Positions 1 to 9,248 are shown, counted from the stretch's first letter. The stretch is DNA of 64,000 nucleotides from Salipiger profundus (GCF_001969385.1 NZ_CP014796.1:1009501-1073500), one strand, 5' to 3'. The notes: a model not told the origin generated them from the sequence alone. Program-made: numbers and translations.

Positions 1-249
1 CTCGGTCGGGATGTTCTCGAACTCGTAGGTGATGACGTCGACCGAGGCGGCAAACGCCTCAAGCGCGGCGGTGTCGTCGTAGCCTGCCGTGGTCACCGCG
101 TCGGCAACGTGGCCTGCCGGCGGCTCGGCGCCCGGCTCGAAGACATGGCAGCGCAGGCCCAGCCTGCTGGCCGCGACCGAGAGCATCCGGCCGAGCTGGC
201 CGCCGCCGAGAATGCCGATGGTTGCGCCCTGGGGAAGTGGGTCGGTCAT
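1..249 (-). CDS. purK: N5-carboxyaminoimidazole ribonucleotide synthase PurK, N-terminal part
   Basis: PurK uses ATP and bicarbonate to carboxylate aminoimidazole ribonucleotide in de novo purine synthesis, in the cytoplasm. Only the first 83 codons are in the window; the gene continues past the left edge. The visible N-terminus has the ATP-grasp family's Rossmann-like opening (GILGGGQLGRM) and later the segment VITYEFENIP, both typical of PurK. The ATG is preceded by GGAGG at a 5-nt spacing. It lies 74 bp downstream of purE on the same strand, the usual purE-purK pair, so the two are probably co-transcribed. Confidence 0.95.
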   Translation of the reverse strand, partial: MTDPLPQGATIGILGGGQLGRMLSVAASRLGLRCHVFEPGAEPPAGHVADAVTTAGYDDTAALEAFAASVDVITYEFENIPTE

Positions 250-323
250 GTCTGCCTCCGCGCTGTGCTGTCTCGGGGTCTTGTCCCGCGAAACGCCGCC
301 GCCCGCAAGCGGTCAGTGACGGA

Positions 324-818
324 TCAGTCGCGCTGCGGCTCGTCGGGGATCGAGGCCGACAGTGCCTCGCGCCAGGCATCGAGACGCTCGGCCAGCGCGG
401 GATCCTGCAACGCGAGGATACCTGCCGCCATGAGCCCCGCGTTGGTCGCACCGGCCCCGCCGATGGCCATGGTGCCGACGGGAAAGCCGCGCGGCATCTG
501 CACGATGGAGTAGAGGCTGTCCACGCCGGAGAGCGCCCGCGTCTGCACCGGCACACCGAGCACCGGCACGCGGGTCTTCGACGCCATCATGCCGGGCAGA
601 TGCGCCGCACCGCCGGCGCCGGCGATGATCGCCTGGAGACCGCGCTCGGCCGCTGTCTTGCCATAGGACCAGAGCCGGTCGGGTGTGCGGTGGGCCGAGA
701 CGATCTTGACCTCGTAGGCCACGCCGAGCTCGTCTAGCACCCGCGCCGCTTCCTCCATCGTTGGCCAGTCCGACTGGCTGCCCATGATGATCCCGACCTT
801 GACCGCGTCTTCCGCCAT
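324..818 (-). CDS. purE: N5-carboxyaminoimidazole ribonucleotide mutase PurE (class I)
   Basis: PurE moves the carboxyl group of N5-CAIR to C4 to give CAIR, the step after PurK. The 164-aa product has the normal class I length and motifs: [12 protein letters not shown] near the N-terminus (phosphate-binding loop), the SAHRTPDR segment with the catalytic His, and the GGAAHLPGM and GGAGATNAG stretches. These last two are glycine-rich active-site loops of the octameric enzyme. It is the first gene of a purE-purK pair; the 234 bp upstream hold a palindromic repeat shared with the divergent side. Confidence 0.97.
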   Translation of the reverse strand: MAEDAVKVGIIMGSQSDWPTMEEAARVLDELGVAYEVKIVSAHRTPDRLWSYGKTAAERGLQAIIAGAGGAAHLPGMMASKTRVPVLGVPVQTRALSGVDSLYSIVQMPRGFPVGTMAIGGAGATNAGLMAAGILALQDPALAERLDAWREALSASIPDEPQRD

Positions 819-903
819 GTTCCGCCCTCATCTGAAAGAAGGGCGCACTATAAGCTGCAATGTCGGCTTGTCCATGCGTGGCAAGGGTTGGTGACGTCGG
901 AAT

Positions 904-1013
904 GGGGGCTCTGCCCCCGCGCTGCGCGCTCCCCCGCGGTATTTTCAAAGAGAAGAAGACCCGGAGCGCGGTGCGTCCCGGCTTCTTCTCTTCACAAATA
1001 CCTCCGCCGGAGG
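904..1013. repeat. Palindromic intergenic repeat, copy 1 (GGGGGCTCTGCCCCC family)
   Basis: The element lies between the purE start and the gst stop. It begins with the hairpin GGGGGC-TCT-GCCCCC (904-918) and contains a long interrupted palindrome: GGTATTT (938-944) pairs with AAATACC (996-1002), and GAGAAGAAG (950-958) with CTTCTTCTC (982-990). It closes with CCTCC-GCC-GGAGG. Related copies lie at 37263-37325 and 39242-39390. I recognise such GGGGGCTCTGCCCCC/GGTATTTT elements as recurrent between genes in Rhodobacteraceae, but know no accepted name. It may act as a terminator for gst. Confidence 0.8.
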
Positions 1014-1052
1014 CATCCGGCAGCGCCGCCAGGCGGGCCACCGGGACGGGGG

Positions 1053-1907
1053 TCAGCCGATCTTGTCCTGCGTCTTCGTATCGAAGTCGCCGGCGTCGTG
1101 ACGCTCGTGGAGTTGCTCGTGCGGCTCGCCGGAGACCTTGTTGACGATGCGACCGCGCTGCACCGCCGGGCGCGCTGCGATCTCCTCGGTCCAGCGAATG
1201 ACGTTCTTGTAGGTCTTCACGTCGAGGAACTCGCCCGCGTCGTAGGATTCGCCCATCACGGTGCGGCCATACCAGGGCCAGATCGCCATGTCGGCGATGG
1301 TGTAGGTGTCGCCCACCATGTAGCGGTTCTCGGAGAGGTGCCGGTCGAGCACGTCGAGCTGGCGTTTCACCTCCATGGTGAACCGGTCGATGGGATACTG
1401 CATCTTGTAGGGCGCGTAGGCGTAGAAGTGGCCGAAGCCTCCACCGAGGTAGGGCGCGCTGCCCATCTGCCAGAACAGCCAGGACAGCATCTCGGCCCGC
1501 TGCTCCGGTCCGGTGAGGAAGGCACCGAACTTCTCGGCGAGGTGCATGAGGATGGCGCCCGATTCGAACACGCGGACAGGCGTGTCGCCCGAGCGGTCCA
1601 TCAGGGCGGGGATCTTGGAGTTCGGGTTCACGTCGACGAAGCCCGAGCCGAACTGGTCGCCCTCTCCGATGTTGATGAGCCAGGCGTCGTACTCGGCGTC
1701 ATGCCCTGCCGCCAGCAACTCTTCGAAGAGGATCGTGACCTTCTGCCCGTTGGGCGTGGCGAGGCTGTAGAGCTGGAACGGATGCTTGCCGACCGGCAGC
1801 TCCTTGTCGTGGGTCGGGCCGGCGACGGGGCGGTTGAGCGAGGCCCACTTGCCGCCGCTCGGCTGGTCCCAAGTCCAGACTTTCGGGGGGGTATACTCTT
1901 CGGTCAT
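1053..1907 (-). CDS. yghU: YghU-type glutathione S-transferase / disulfide-bond reductase
   Basis: The 284-aa product matches the YghU family (about 288 aa in E. coli), GST-fold enzymes with disulfide-bond reductase and organic peroxide activity in the cytoplasm. Seen: the long N-terminal extension before the thioredoxin fold (residues 1-45, EEYTPPKVWTWD), then FQLYSLATPNGQKV with the glutathione-binding Asn/Thr region, NPNSKIPAL with the cis-proline, ESGAILMHLAEKFG, and an all-helical C-terminal half (about 140-265) containing YTIADMAIWPW. I chose the ATG at 1905-1907 because the conserved family sequence starts there; an upstream in-frame codon would add 29 unlikely residues. It is a single gene, divergent from the helicase. 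Confidence 0.9.
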   Translation of the reverse strand: MTEEYTPPKVWTWDQPSGGKWASLNRPVAGPTHDKELPVGKHPFQLYSLATPNGQKVTILFEELLAAGHDAEYDAWLINIGEGDQFGSGFVDVNPNSKIPALMDRSGDTPVRVFESGAILMHLAEKFGAFLTGPEQRAEMLSWLFWQMGSAPYLGGGFGHFYAYAPYKMQYPIDRFTMEVKRQLDVLDRHLSENRYMVGDTYTIADMAIWPWYGRTVMGESYDAGEFLDVKTYKNVIRWTEEIAARPAVQRGRIVNKVSGEPHEQLHERHDAGDFDTKTQDKIG

Positions 1908-2077
1908 TCCTGCGGCTCCGATTTTCCTGTTCGGGCACGAACCTAGCAATCGGTGCACGAAAGGCCAGCCCCGGGCGCATGCGCCGCCGCACACGGGCTC
2001 CGCGCCGCGCGCCCATGATGCATCTTCGCGGCCGCTTGCCGTTTCGCATCGCGCCGGCGCGCCCTATCTGTGGCAGC

Positions 2078-4528
2078 ATGACAGAGCTTCCCGCCCCCCT
2101 TCAGCAGTGGCTCGACACGCGCGGCTGGCAGATGCACCCGCACCAGCGCGACATGCTCGAGCGCAGCGCCGCCGCCTGCCTGATGCTCATCGCGCCAACC
2201 GGCGGCGGCAAGACCCTGGCAGGCTTCCTTCCTACGCTCGCGGAACTGGGGGAAGCGCCGCGCGCCGGGTTGCACACGCTCTACATCTCGCCGCTCAAGG
2301 CGCTGGCCGCCGACATCCGCCGCAACCTGATGACCCCCATCGAGGAGGCCGGGCTGCCGATCCGGGTCGAGGACCGCACCGGCGACACACCGTCATCGCG
2401 CAAGCGCCGGCAGCGCGCCGACCCGCCGCACATCCTGCTCACCACGCCCGAGTCGCTGGCGCTGCTCACCTCCTACGAGGACGCACCCCGCATCTTCGCG
2501 GGGTTGCAGCGGGTGGTGGTGGACGAGATACACGCGCTGGCGGAAAGCAAGCGGGGCGATCAGCTCATGCTGTCGCTGGCGCGGCTTCAGGCGATGTGCC
2601 CGGACCTGCGGCGGGTCGGCCTCTCGGCCACGGTCGAGGACCCGCAGGCCATCGCCGGGCTGCTGGCGCATCATCCCGACCCCTGCGAGATCGTCGAGGC
2701 CGACCCCGGGCCGGAGCCGGACATCTCGATGCTGGTGACGGACGAAGCGCCGCCGTGGTCCGGCGGCGGCGCGGCCTATGCCATTCCGGCGGTGCTGGAG
2801 GAGGTGAAGCGCCACCGCACGACGCTGATCTTCCACAACACCCGCGCGCAGGCGGAACTGTTCTTCCACCGGCTGTGGCTCGCCAACGAGGAGGCGCTGC
2901 CGATCGGTATCCACCACGGCTCGCTCGACCGGGGGCAACGCGAGAAGGTCGAGGCTGCGATGGTGCGCGGTGACCTGCGGGCCATCGTCTGCACCGGGTC
3001 GCTCGACCTCGGCATCGACTGGGGCGACGTCGATCTCGTCATCCAGATCGGCGCGCCGAAAAACGTGAAGCGGCTCGTGCAACGCATCGGGCGCGCGAAC
3101 CACCGCTACAACGCGCCGTCGAAGGCGCTGCTGGTGCCCGCCAACCGCTTCGAAGTGGTCGAATGCGTCGCCGCGCTGGAGGCGGTGCGGGCGCGCGATC
3201 TCGATGGCGAGTGGCGCGGGCGGGGGCCGCGCGACGTGCTCTGCCAGCACATCCTGATTGCCGCCTGTGCCGGGCCGTTCGAGGCCGATGCGCTTTACGC
3301 CGAGATGACCACGGCGGGCGCCTACGCCGACCTGAGCCGGGCCGAGTTCGATGCCTGTCTCGAATTCTGCGCTACCGGCGGCTACGCGCTGCGCGCCTAC
3401 GACCGCTGGCAGCGGCTGCAGCAGCGCCCCGACGGCCAGTGGCAGCTGCGCGATCCGCGCTCGGCGGTGCGCATCCGCCAGAACATCGGCACCATCCAGG
3501 ATACCGACACGCTCAAGGTCCGCTGGCGCGGCCGTGGTGGTGCACCGCTGGGCGAGATCGAAGAGGGCTTCGCGGCGCAGCTCACGCGCGGCGACACCTT
3601 CCTGATCGGCGGCCAGATCGTCCGCTACGAGGGCCTGCGCGAGATGATCGTCGAGGTCAGCCGCGACGCCGCCCGCAAGCCCAAGATCGCCACCTTCATG
3701 GGCACCAAGTTCGCCACCTCGACCCAGCTCTCTGCCCGGATCGTCGAGATGTTCCGGCAGGACAGCTGGCCCGGCCTGCCCGACCACACCGCCGAATGGC
3801 TGGCGCTGCAACGCGAGGTCTCGCGGCTGCCGCAGCCCGGTCGACTCCTGATCGAAAGCTTCCCGCACGACGGGCGCGAACAGCTCGTCGTCTACGGCTT
3901 CGCCGGGCGCAACGCCATGCAGACCCTCGGGCTGCTGCTGACCAAGCGGATGGAGGAAGAGGGGCTCGCCCCCATGGGCTTCGTCGCCAGCGACTATGCC
4001 GTGCTGATCTGGGGGCTCGACGCTTTGATCGACCCGGCGCCGCTGTTCGACCTGGAAAAGCTCGAGGCGGGGCTCGAGACGTGGCTCACCGGCAACGCGG
4101 TGATGAAGCGCACCTTCCGCGCCTCGGCGACCATTGCCGGCCTCATCGAGCGCAACACCGGCGGCCAGCGCAAGACCGGACGACAGGCGACGATGTCCTC
4201 GGACATTCTCTACGACACGCTGGTGAAATACGACCCCGGCCATCTGCTGCTCGACATCACCCGCGAAGAGGCGATGCGCGGCCTCGTGGATTTCTCGCGC
4301 ATCCGCGAGATGTGCGCCCGGGTCGGTGACCGCATCGACCTGCTGCGACTGTCGCGGGTGTCACCGCTGTCGGCCCCGCTTTTCCTCGAGCCCGGCCGGG
4401 TGCCGATCGCGGGCTCTGCCGACGAACGGCTCATCCAGGAGGAGGTCACGCAGCTGCTCGAAGCCTCGGGGCTTGCACAAATTCACGGCGAAAGGGCGAA
4501 AGGTTCCAGAGATCACAACCCTAGGTGA
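2078..4528 (+). CDS. Ligase-associated DNA damage response DEXH-box helicase (Lhr-like)
   Basis: This is an ATP-dependent superfamily 2 helicase of the Lhr-like family that works with a DNA ligase, an exonuclease and PdeM in bacterial DNA repair. The 816-aa protein has motif I (APTGGGKT), the DEIH motif (VVVDEIHALAESK), motif III (LSAT) and a C-terminal RecA lobe with TGSLDLGIDWGDVD and QRIGRANHR. After that comes the winged-helix/Lhr core, ending near residue 816. The ATG at 2078 was chosen because family homology starts at MTELPAPLQQW; upstream in-frame codons encode Arg-rich junk. PdeM follows 238 bp downstream. The ligase and exonuclease often found beside it are not in the window. Confidence 0.92.
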   Translation: MTELPAPLQQWLDTRGWQMHPHQRDMLERSAAACLMLIAPTGGGKTLAGFLPTLAELGEAPRAGLHTLYISPLKALAADIRRNLMTPIEEAGLPIRVEDRTGDTPSSRKRRQRADPPHILLTTPESLALLTSYEDAPRIFAGLQRVVVDEIHALAESKRGDQLMLSLARLQAMCPDLRRVGLSATVEDPQAIAGLLAHHPDPCEIVEADPGPEPDISMLVTDEAPPWSGGGAAYAIPAVLEEVKRHRTTLIFHNTRAQAELFFHRLWLANEEALPIGIHHGSLDRGQREKVEAAMVRGDLRAIVCTGSLDLGIDWGDVDLVIQIGAPKNVKRLVQRIGRANHRYNAPSKALLVPANRFEVVECVAALEAVRARDLDGEWRGRGPRDVLCQHILIAACAGPFEADALYAEMTTAGAYADLSRAEFDACLEFCATGGYALRAYDRWQRLQQRPDGQWQLRDPRSAVRIRQNIGTIQDTDTLKVRWRGRGGAPLGEIEEGFAAQLTRGDTFLIGGQIVRYEGLREMIVEVSRDAARKPKIATFMGTKFATSTQLSARIVEMFRQDSWPGLPDHTAEWLALQREVSRLPQPGRLLIESFPHDGREQLVVYGFAGRNAMQTLGLLLTKRMEEEGLAPMGFVASDYAVLIWGLDALIDPAPLFDLEKLEAGLETWLTGNAVMKRTFRASATIAGLIERNTGGQRKTGRQATMSSDILYDTLVKYDPGHLLLDITREEAMRGLVDFSRIREMCARVGDRIDLLRLSRVSPLSAPLFLEPGRVPIAGSADERLIQEEVTQLLEASGLAQIHGERAKGSRDHNPR

Positions 4529-4588
4529 TCATAACTTGTTCCGGGCATGTCATGTGCTTAGCGTGGCTGAAGCTGAAGAGTGCGAGAC

Positions 4589-4711
4589 ATGCCGAGACCG
4601 CCGAAAAGACGTTTCTCACGGGGCTGGTGGATTGCGCCCGGACTTGTTCTTGGTCTCTTGGTGTGGTGGTGGCTGATCCGGTCGTTCCTCAAGCTTCTGT
4701 CATCCGACTGA
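4589..4711 (+). CDS. Small single-pass membrane protein, 40 aa, unrecognised
   Basis: A 40-codon ORF lies between the helicase and pdeM. It begins MPRPPKRRFSRGW (net positive) followed by one hydrophobic, Trp-rich stretch of about 17 residues (IAPGLVLGLLVWWWLIR) and a short tail. This is the layout of a small inner-membrane protein with the N-terminus inside. The ribosome site is weak (GAAGAG upstream). The positive-inside pattern, and its place in an otherwise unexplained 238-bp gap, argue for a real gene. I do not recognise a family, and chance coding cannot be excluded. Confidence 0.45.
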   Translation: MPRPPKRRFSRGWWIAPGLVLGLLVWWWLIRSFLKLLSSD

Positions 4712-4766
4712 CCCGTCGGAGCTCTCCCCTTGCCCCTCCCCCGGAGATGCGGCAAGGGAACGTCCC

Positions 4767-5432
4767 ATGAACACCCACGGTTTCACGTTCTGCGGCGCCG
4801 CGCTTTCGGCCCTGCCCTCGGGCGCGCTGCACTGGCCCGACGAGCGGCTTCTGGTCGTCTCCGACCTGCATTTCGGCAAGGCGGCGCGGCTCTCGGCGGT
4901 CGGCGGCGCGGCGCTGCCGCCCTACGAAACACGCGAGACCCTGCTGCGGCTCGAGACCGACCTCGAGACGACCGGGGCGGAACGGGTGATCTGTCTTGGC
5001 GACAGTTTCGACGCCGCCAGCATCGACCGTGCCCTGCCCGAGGACGATCGGCTGTGGATCGCCCGCCTGCAGGCCGGACGCGACTGGATCTGGATCGAGG
5101 GCAACCACGATCCCGGCCCGGTGACGCTGGGCGGCACGCATCTGGCCGAGCTGATCGTCGGGCCGCTGACCTTCCGACACATCGCGACCGACGGCGCGCG
5201 GGCCGAGGTCTCGGGGCACTACCACCCCAAGGCGCGGCTGAAGCTGCGCGGGCGCAGCCTGTCGCGGCCCTGTTTCCTCGTCGATGCGGCGCGACTCATC
5301 CTGCCTGCGTATGGCGCCTATACCGGCGGGCTGCGCTGCGACAGCGCCACGCTCTGCGAGCTGATGGAGACCGGCGCGCGGGCGATCCTGACCGGCCCCT
5401 CGCCCGTCGCCATCCCGATGCCGCGCGGTTGA
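4767..5432 (+). CDS. pdeM: Ligase-associated DNA damage response endonuclease PdeM
   Basis: This is a calcineurin-type metallophosphoesterase, about 221 aa, the usual PdeM length; the family is tied to the Lhr-like helicase just upstream. The complete metal-binding set is visible: SDLHFGK (Asp and His, near residue 32), GDSFD (about 78), GNHD (about 111) and GHYHPKA (GHxH, about 149). It is inferred to cut DNA or nucleotide phosphodiesters during cross-link or strand-break repair. It is probably expressed with the helicase; the TGA is 38 bp before the next gene. Confidence 0.92.
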   Translation: MNTHGFTFCGAALSALPSGALHWPDERLLVVSDLHFGKAARLSAVGGAALPPYETRETLLRLETDLETTGAERVICLGDSFDAASIDRALPEDDRLWIARLQAGRDWIWIEGNHDPGPVTLGGTHLAELIVGPLTFRHIATDGARAEVSGHYHPKARLKLRGRSLSRPCFLVDAARLILPAYGAYTGGLRCDSATLCELMETGARAILTGPSPVAIPMPRG

Positions 5433-5470
5433 GCTTGCCAGCGGGGCCGGCGCGTGGCTGAGTGGGCGGC

Positions 5471-5878
5471 ATGGACATCGAACACCGCATCCGCGAGAGC
5501 TTTGACCGCCAGTCGATGATGACGACGCTCGGCGCGCGCCTCGTGACGGTCGCGCCCGGCGCCGTGTCCATCGAGGCCGCCATACGCCCGGATCTCATGC
5601 AGCAGCACGGCTACGCCCACGCGGCGCTGGCCTTTGCCGTGGGAGACAGCTCGGCGGGCTATTCGGCGCTCTCGGTGATGCCCGAGGGCAAAGAGGTCGT
5701 GACCGCCGAGATGAAGATCCACCTGCTCGCGCCCGCGACGGGGGAGCGGCTGGTGGCCCGGGGCCGGGTGGTCAAGCCCGGCCGGCGGCTGGTGATCGTC
5801 ACGGCGGATGTCTTCGCGGTCACCGGCGAGGAGGAGGTTCACGCGGCGCTGCTCACCGGAACGATGATCCCGATCTGA
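5471..5878 (+). CDS. PaaI-family hotdog-fold thioesterase
   Basis: The 135-aa product is a single hotdog domain of the PaaI/YbgC-like acyl-CoA thioesterase superfamily. Typical features are HGYAHAALAFAVGDSSAG (the His-Gly on the central helix and the acidic residue that activates water) and the closing strands RLVARGRVVKPGRRLVIVTADVF. It probably hydrolyses acyl-CoA thioesters in the cytoplasm; the substrate is unknown. I use the ATG at 5471; a GTG at 5462 in the same frame would add MGG. Neither has a good ribosome site, so the start is uncertain. A GC-rich palindrome follows the stop immediately. Confidence 0.85.
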   Translation: MDIEHRIRESFDRQSMMTTLGARLVTVAPGAVSIEAAIRPDLMQQHGYAHAALAFAVGDSSAGYSALSVMPEGKEVVTAEMKIHLLAPATGERLVARGRVVKPGRRLVIVTADVFAVTGEEEVHAALLTGTMIPI

Positions 5879-5882
5879 AGCG

Positions 5883-5925
5883 CACGGGGGCCCCGTGGGG
5901 GGGGGTGGTGGGTTGCAAACCCACC
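5883..5925. repeat. Two adjacent palindromes, including GGTGGGTT-GCA-AACCCACC
   Basis: Just after the thioesterase stop lies CACGGGG-G-CCCCGTG (5883-5897). Then comes GGTGGGTT-GCA-AACCCACC (5907-5925, perfect 8-bp arms, 3-nt loop), followed by CTACGG. The second hairpin resembles a short palindrome I know from intergenic regions of Rhodobacteraceae. The first could stop transcription of the thioesterase, although no T-tract follows. The remaining 165 bp to folD hold nothing I can name. Confidence 0.65.
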
Positions 5926-6092
5926 CTACGGCGGAACGCCGATGCCCTGCCGGCGCGCTTGGCCACCTCCGGCAGGGAGAGGATGCAGATGGTCAACCCC
6001 GAGCGCCCGAGGGGCCGACACGGGGCGCACCCCAGACCCGTTTTCAAGCGCCATGCGTTTCGGGGCGGGGCTCCCCCACCCCGAGAGTGGTC

Positions 6093-6995
6093 TCAGACCG
6101 TGAGGCCCTCGGGCTCGGGCAGGCCGTTGGCACGGGCGCAGGCGGTCACCGTGTTGGCGAGCAGGCAGGCGATGGTCATCGGCCCGACGCCCCCCGGCAC
6201 CGGCGTGATCGCCCCGGCGACGTCGGCGCAGCTGTCGAAATCGACGTCGCCCACGAGCCGCGTCTTGCCCTCGCCCTTCTCGGGGGCGGGGATGCGGTTG
6301 ATGCCGACGTCGATCACCGTCGCGCCCGGCTTGATCCAGTCGCCCGGCACCATCTGCGGACGACCCACCGCCGCCACCACGATGTCGGCCCGGCGCACCA
6401 CCGCCGGAAGATCCTTCGTGCGCGAATGCGCGATGGTCACGGTGCAGCTTTCCCCGAGCAGGAGCTGCGCCATCGGCTTGCCGACGATGTTGCTGCGCCC
6501 GATCACCACCGCATCCAGACCGCTGAGCGAGCCGAGCTGGTCGCGAAGCATCATCAGGCAGCCGAGCGGCGTGCAGGGCACCATGCTCTTCTGACCGGTG
6601 CCCAGAAGACCGACGTTGGAGATGTGGAAGCCATCGACGTCCTTGGCCGGGTCGATCGCGTTGATGACCGCGTCCTCGTTCATGTGGTCGGGCAGCGGCA
6701 GCTGCACGAGGATGCCATGCACCGCAGGATCGGCATTCAGCCGCTCCACGAGCGCCAGCAGGTCCGCCTCGGGCGTGTCGGCAGGCAGCTTGTGCTCGAA
6801 GCTCTGCATGCCGCATTCGACGGTCTGCTTGCCCTTGTTGCGGACGTAGACCTGGCTCGCGGGGTCCTCGCCCACCAGCACCACGGCAAGCCCCGGCGTG
6901 ATGCCGTGCTCGTCCTTCAGCCGCGCCACATGCGCTGCCACCTTTTCCCGCACACTGGCCGCAAAGGCCTTGCCGTCGATGATGCTTGCCGCCAT
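6093..6995 (-). CDS. folD: Bifunctional methylene-THF dehydrogenase / methenyl-THF cyclohydrolase FolD
   Basis: FolD interconverts 5,10-methylene-THF and 10-formyl-THF in the cytoplasm. The 300-aa length is standard. Family motifs are visible: the KxxxQ-type catalytic region ([14 protein letters not shown]), VQLPLPDHM, the Rossmann-type [16 protein letters not shown] and the C-terminal [13 protein letters not shown]. The ATG at 6993-6995 has AAAGGAGA eight to nine bases upstream; an upstream frame extension is unlikely to be used. It is third in the minus-strand order fhs, chorismate mutase, folD, and sits 23 bp after the mutase stop. Fhs makes 10-formyl-THF, FolD's product/substrate, so these two form one C1 pathway. 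Confidence 0.97.
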   Translation of the reverse strand: MAASIIDGKAFAASVREKVAAHVARLKDEHGITPGLAVVLVGEDPASQVYVRNKGKQTVECGMQSFEHKLPADTPEADLLALVERLNADPAVHGILVQLPLPDHMNEDAVINAIDPAKDVDGFHISNVGLLGTGQKSMVPCTPLGCLMMLRDQLGSLSGLDAVVIGRSNIVGKPMAQLLLGESCTVTIAHSRTKDLPAVVRRADIVVAAVGRPQMVPGDWIKPGATVIDVGINRIPAPEKGEGKTRLVGDVDFDSCADVAGAITPVPGGVGPMTIACLLANTVTACARANGLPEPEGLTV

Positions 6996-7018
6996 GGGGC
7001 TCTCCTTTGTTCGGGCCT

Positions 7019-7315
7019 CTACTCGCGACCGAGCGCGCTCTGCTCGCGCCGGATCGACCATTCCACCAGTTCCTGCCAGACGAGTTCGGCCAGCGCCGGA
7101 TCCCAGCCGTCGCGCTCGGCGTTGGCGCGGGCGTTGGCGATGACCTCGTCGACACGATCGGTGATGCGGGCCGGCCAGCCGTTGCCGGCCTTCAGCTCTG
7201 CCGCGCGGGCGATCAGCCGCGCCCGGTGCGCCATGAGCGCGCTGAGCTCGCGGTCGGTCGCGTCGATCTCGGCGCGCAGCGCCGTCATGTCTTCGAGGCT
7301 CGCGGGGTCGCGCAT
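7019..7315 (-). CDS. AroQ-type chorismate mutase
   Basis: A 98-aa all-helical protein with the type II (AroQ) chorismate mutase pattern: [22 protein letters not shown] on the first helix and a C-terminal helix [16 protein letters not shown]. It would convert chorismate to prephenate for Phe/Tyr synthesis in the cytoplasm. The length fits a monofunctional AroQ domain. It is placed between fhs and folD on the same strand, 23 bp before folD, a setting with no obvious metabolic logic. Distant family members include pyochelin-type isochorismate pyruvate lyases, so the exact reaction is less sure than the fold. Confidence 0.85.
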   Translation of the reverse strand: MRDPASLEDMTALRAEIDATDRELSALMAHRARLIARAAELKAGNGWPARITDRVDEVIANARANAERDGWDPALAELVWQELVEWSIRREQSALGRE

Positions 7316-7447
7316 GGGCTGGGATCTCCTGTCGGGGCCGTTTCGACCCTAATGCCGCCCCGGCGCGGATTGTTCAACGCCCCCTCGCGGCGCTTTGCGA
7401 TCCGGCAGCGTCATTCGCTGTTCCGATGCGCGCCCGGCGGGCGCCGA

Positions 7448-9124
7448 TCAGAACAGGCCCTCGATCTCGCCGTCGGCCCCCAGCCGGATGTTCTCGGCGG
7501 CCGGGCGTCGCGGCAGGCCCGGCATGGTCATGATCTCGCCGCAGATGGCGACCACGAAACCCGCCCCCGCCGAAAGCCGCACCTCGCGCACCGGCACCAC
7601 ATGGCCCTCGGGCGCACCACGCAGTCCCGGATCGGTCGAGAAGGAATACTGCGTCTTGGCCATGCAGACCGGCAGGTTGCCGTAGCCCTGCGCCTCCCAC
7701 TGGGCGAGCTGGTCGCGCACCCGGGTGTCGGCGGTCACCTCGTGGGCGTGGTAGATGCGCTCGGCGATGCATTCGATCTTCTGCCAGAGCGGCGTGTCGT
7801 CGGCGTAGAGCGGCGCGAACTGTGCCATGCCCGCATCGGCAATCTCGGTGACGCGCGTGGCCAGCGCCTCGATGCCGGCGCCGCCCTCGGCCCAGTGCTT
7901 GCAGAGATAAGCCTCGGCCCCCTGCCCCGCCACGTAGTCGTGCACGGCAGCGATCTCGGCGTCGGTGTCGCCGATGAAATGGTTGATGGCCACCACCACC
8001 GGCACGCCGAAGCCCTTGAGGTTCTGGATATGCCGCCCGAGGTTGGCACAGCCCTCCGTGACTGCGGTGACGTTCTCGTCGGCAAGCTCGTCCTTCTGCA
8101 GCCCGCCGTTCATCTTGAGCGCCCGCACCGTCGCCACCAGCACCACGCAGTCGGGATGCAGCCCGGCCTTGCGGCACTTGATGTCGAAGAACTTCTCGGC
8201 GCCGAGGTCGGCCCCGAAGCCCGCCTCGGTCACCACGTAATCGGAGAGCTTCAGCGCGGTCCGCGTCGCGATCACCGAGTTGCAGCCATGCGCGATGTTG
8301 GCGAAGGGCCCGCCGTGCACGAAGGCCGGCGTATGCTCGAGCGTCTGCACGAGGTTGGGCTGCATCGCGTCCTTCAGCAGCACCGTCATCGCCCCGTCGG
8401 CGCCGATGTCGCGCGCCAGCACCGGCGAGCGGTCGCGACGGTAGGCCACGATCATGTCGCCCAGCCGCCGCTGCAGATCGGACAGGTCGTCGGCAAGGCA
8501 GAGGATCGCCATGACCTCGGAGGCCACGGTGATGTCGAAACCGCTTTCGCGCGGGAAGCCGTTCGCGACGCCGCCGAGCGAGGTGACCGTGTGGCGCAGC
8601 GCCCGGTCGTTCATGTCGACCACGCGGCGCCACACCACGCGCCGCAGGTCGATCTCCTGCTCGTTGCCCCAGTAGATGTGGTTGTCGATCATCGCCGCCA
8701 GCAGGTTGTGGGCGCTGGTGATCGCGTGGAAATCCCCGGTGAAGTGGAGGTTCATGTCCTCCATCGGCACGATCTGCGCGCGCCCGCCTCCAGCCGCGCC
8801 GCCCTTCATCCCGAAGTTCGGCCCGAGCGAGGCCTCGCGGATGCAGACCGCCGCCTTCTTGCCGATCCGCGACAGCCCGTCGCCCAGACCCACGGTCGTC
8901 GTGGTCTTGCCCTCGCCGGCGGGCGTCGGGTTGATTGCCGTCACGAGGATGAGCTTGCCGTCCGGCCGGCCCGACAGCCCCGAGATGAAGTCCTGCGCGA
9001 CCTTCGCCTTGTCGTGGCCGTAGGGCAGCAGGTGCTCGGGCGGAATGCCGAGCGTGGCGCCGATCTCCTGGATCGGGCGTTTGTCGGCCTCGCGGGCAAT
9101 CTCGATGTCGGGTTTCACGGCCAC
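7448..9124 (-). CDS. fhs: Formate-tetrahydrofolate ligase
   Basis: This enzyme ATP-dependently condenses formate with tetrahydrofolate to 10-formyl-THF, feeding purine synthesis and C1 assimilation. The 558-aa length is standard. Motifs: [18 protein letters not shown] (P-loop), [18 protein letters not shown], the long central Rossmann-like region, and the C-terminal [12 protein letters not shown] start it at the GTG complementary to 9122-9124: AGGAG lies 7 nt upstream, and the sequence [13 protein letters not shown] matches how the family begins. An upstream ATG would add 22 unrelated residues. It is the first gene of the fhs-chorismate mutase-folD run. The 124 bp upstream show nothing notable. 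Confidence 0.96.
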   Translation of the reverse strand: MAVKPDIEIAREADKRPIQEIGATLGIPPEHLLPYGHDKAKVAQDFISGLSGRPDGKLILVTAINPTPAGEGKTTTTVGLGDGLSRIGKKAAVCIREASLGPNFGMKGGAAGGGRAQIVPMEDMNLHFTGDFHAITSAHNLLAAMIDNHIYWGNEQEIDLRRVVWRRVVDMNDRALRHTVTSLGGVANGFPRESGFDITVASEVMAILCLADDLSDLQRRLGDMIVAYRRDRSPVLARDIGADGAMTVLLKDAMQPNLVQTLEHTPAFVHGGPFANIAHGCNSVIATRTALKLSDYVVTEAGFGADLGAEKFFDIKCRKAGLHPDCVVLVATVRALKMNGGLQKDELADENVTAVTEGCANLGRHIQNLKGFGVPVVVAINHFIGDTDAEIAAVHDYVAGQGAEAYLCKHWAEGGAGIEALATRVTEIADAGMAQFAPLYADDTPLWQKIECIAERIYHAHEVTADTRVRDQLAQWEAQGYGNLPVCMAKTQYSFSTDPGLRGAPEGHVVPVREVRLSAGAGFVVAICGEIMTMPGLPRRPAAENIRLGADGEIEGLF

Positions 9125-9248
9125 GTCGCGTCTCCTAAGGTCTTCCGGCAGTCCCGGACGACCATGCCGCAAGCGCGCCCCATAGGACACCCGGAAATGT
9201 GGCGCGGGTCGGTGGCGTGGCGTTCACCGGGCGAGTTTCACCCCTACG

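Noticed and set aside
904..1013. CRISPR array or insertion sequence
   Set aside because: Repeats are single dispersed palindromes without regular spacers, and no transposase or cas genes occur in the window.
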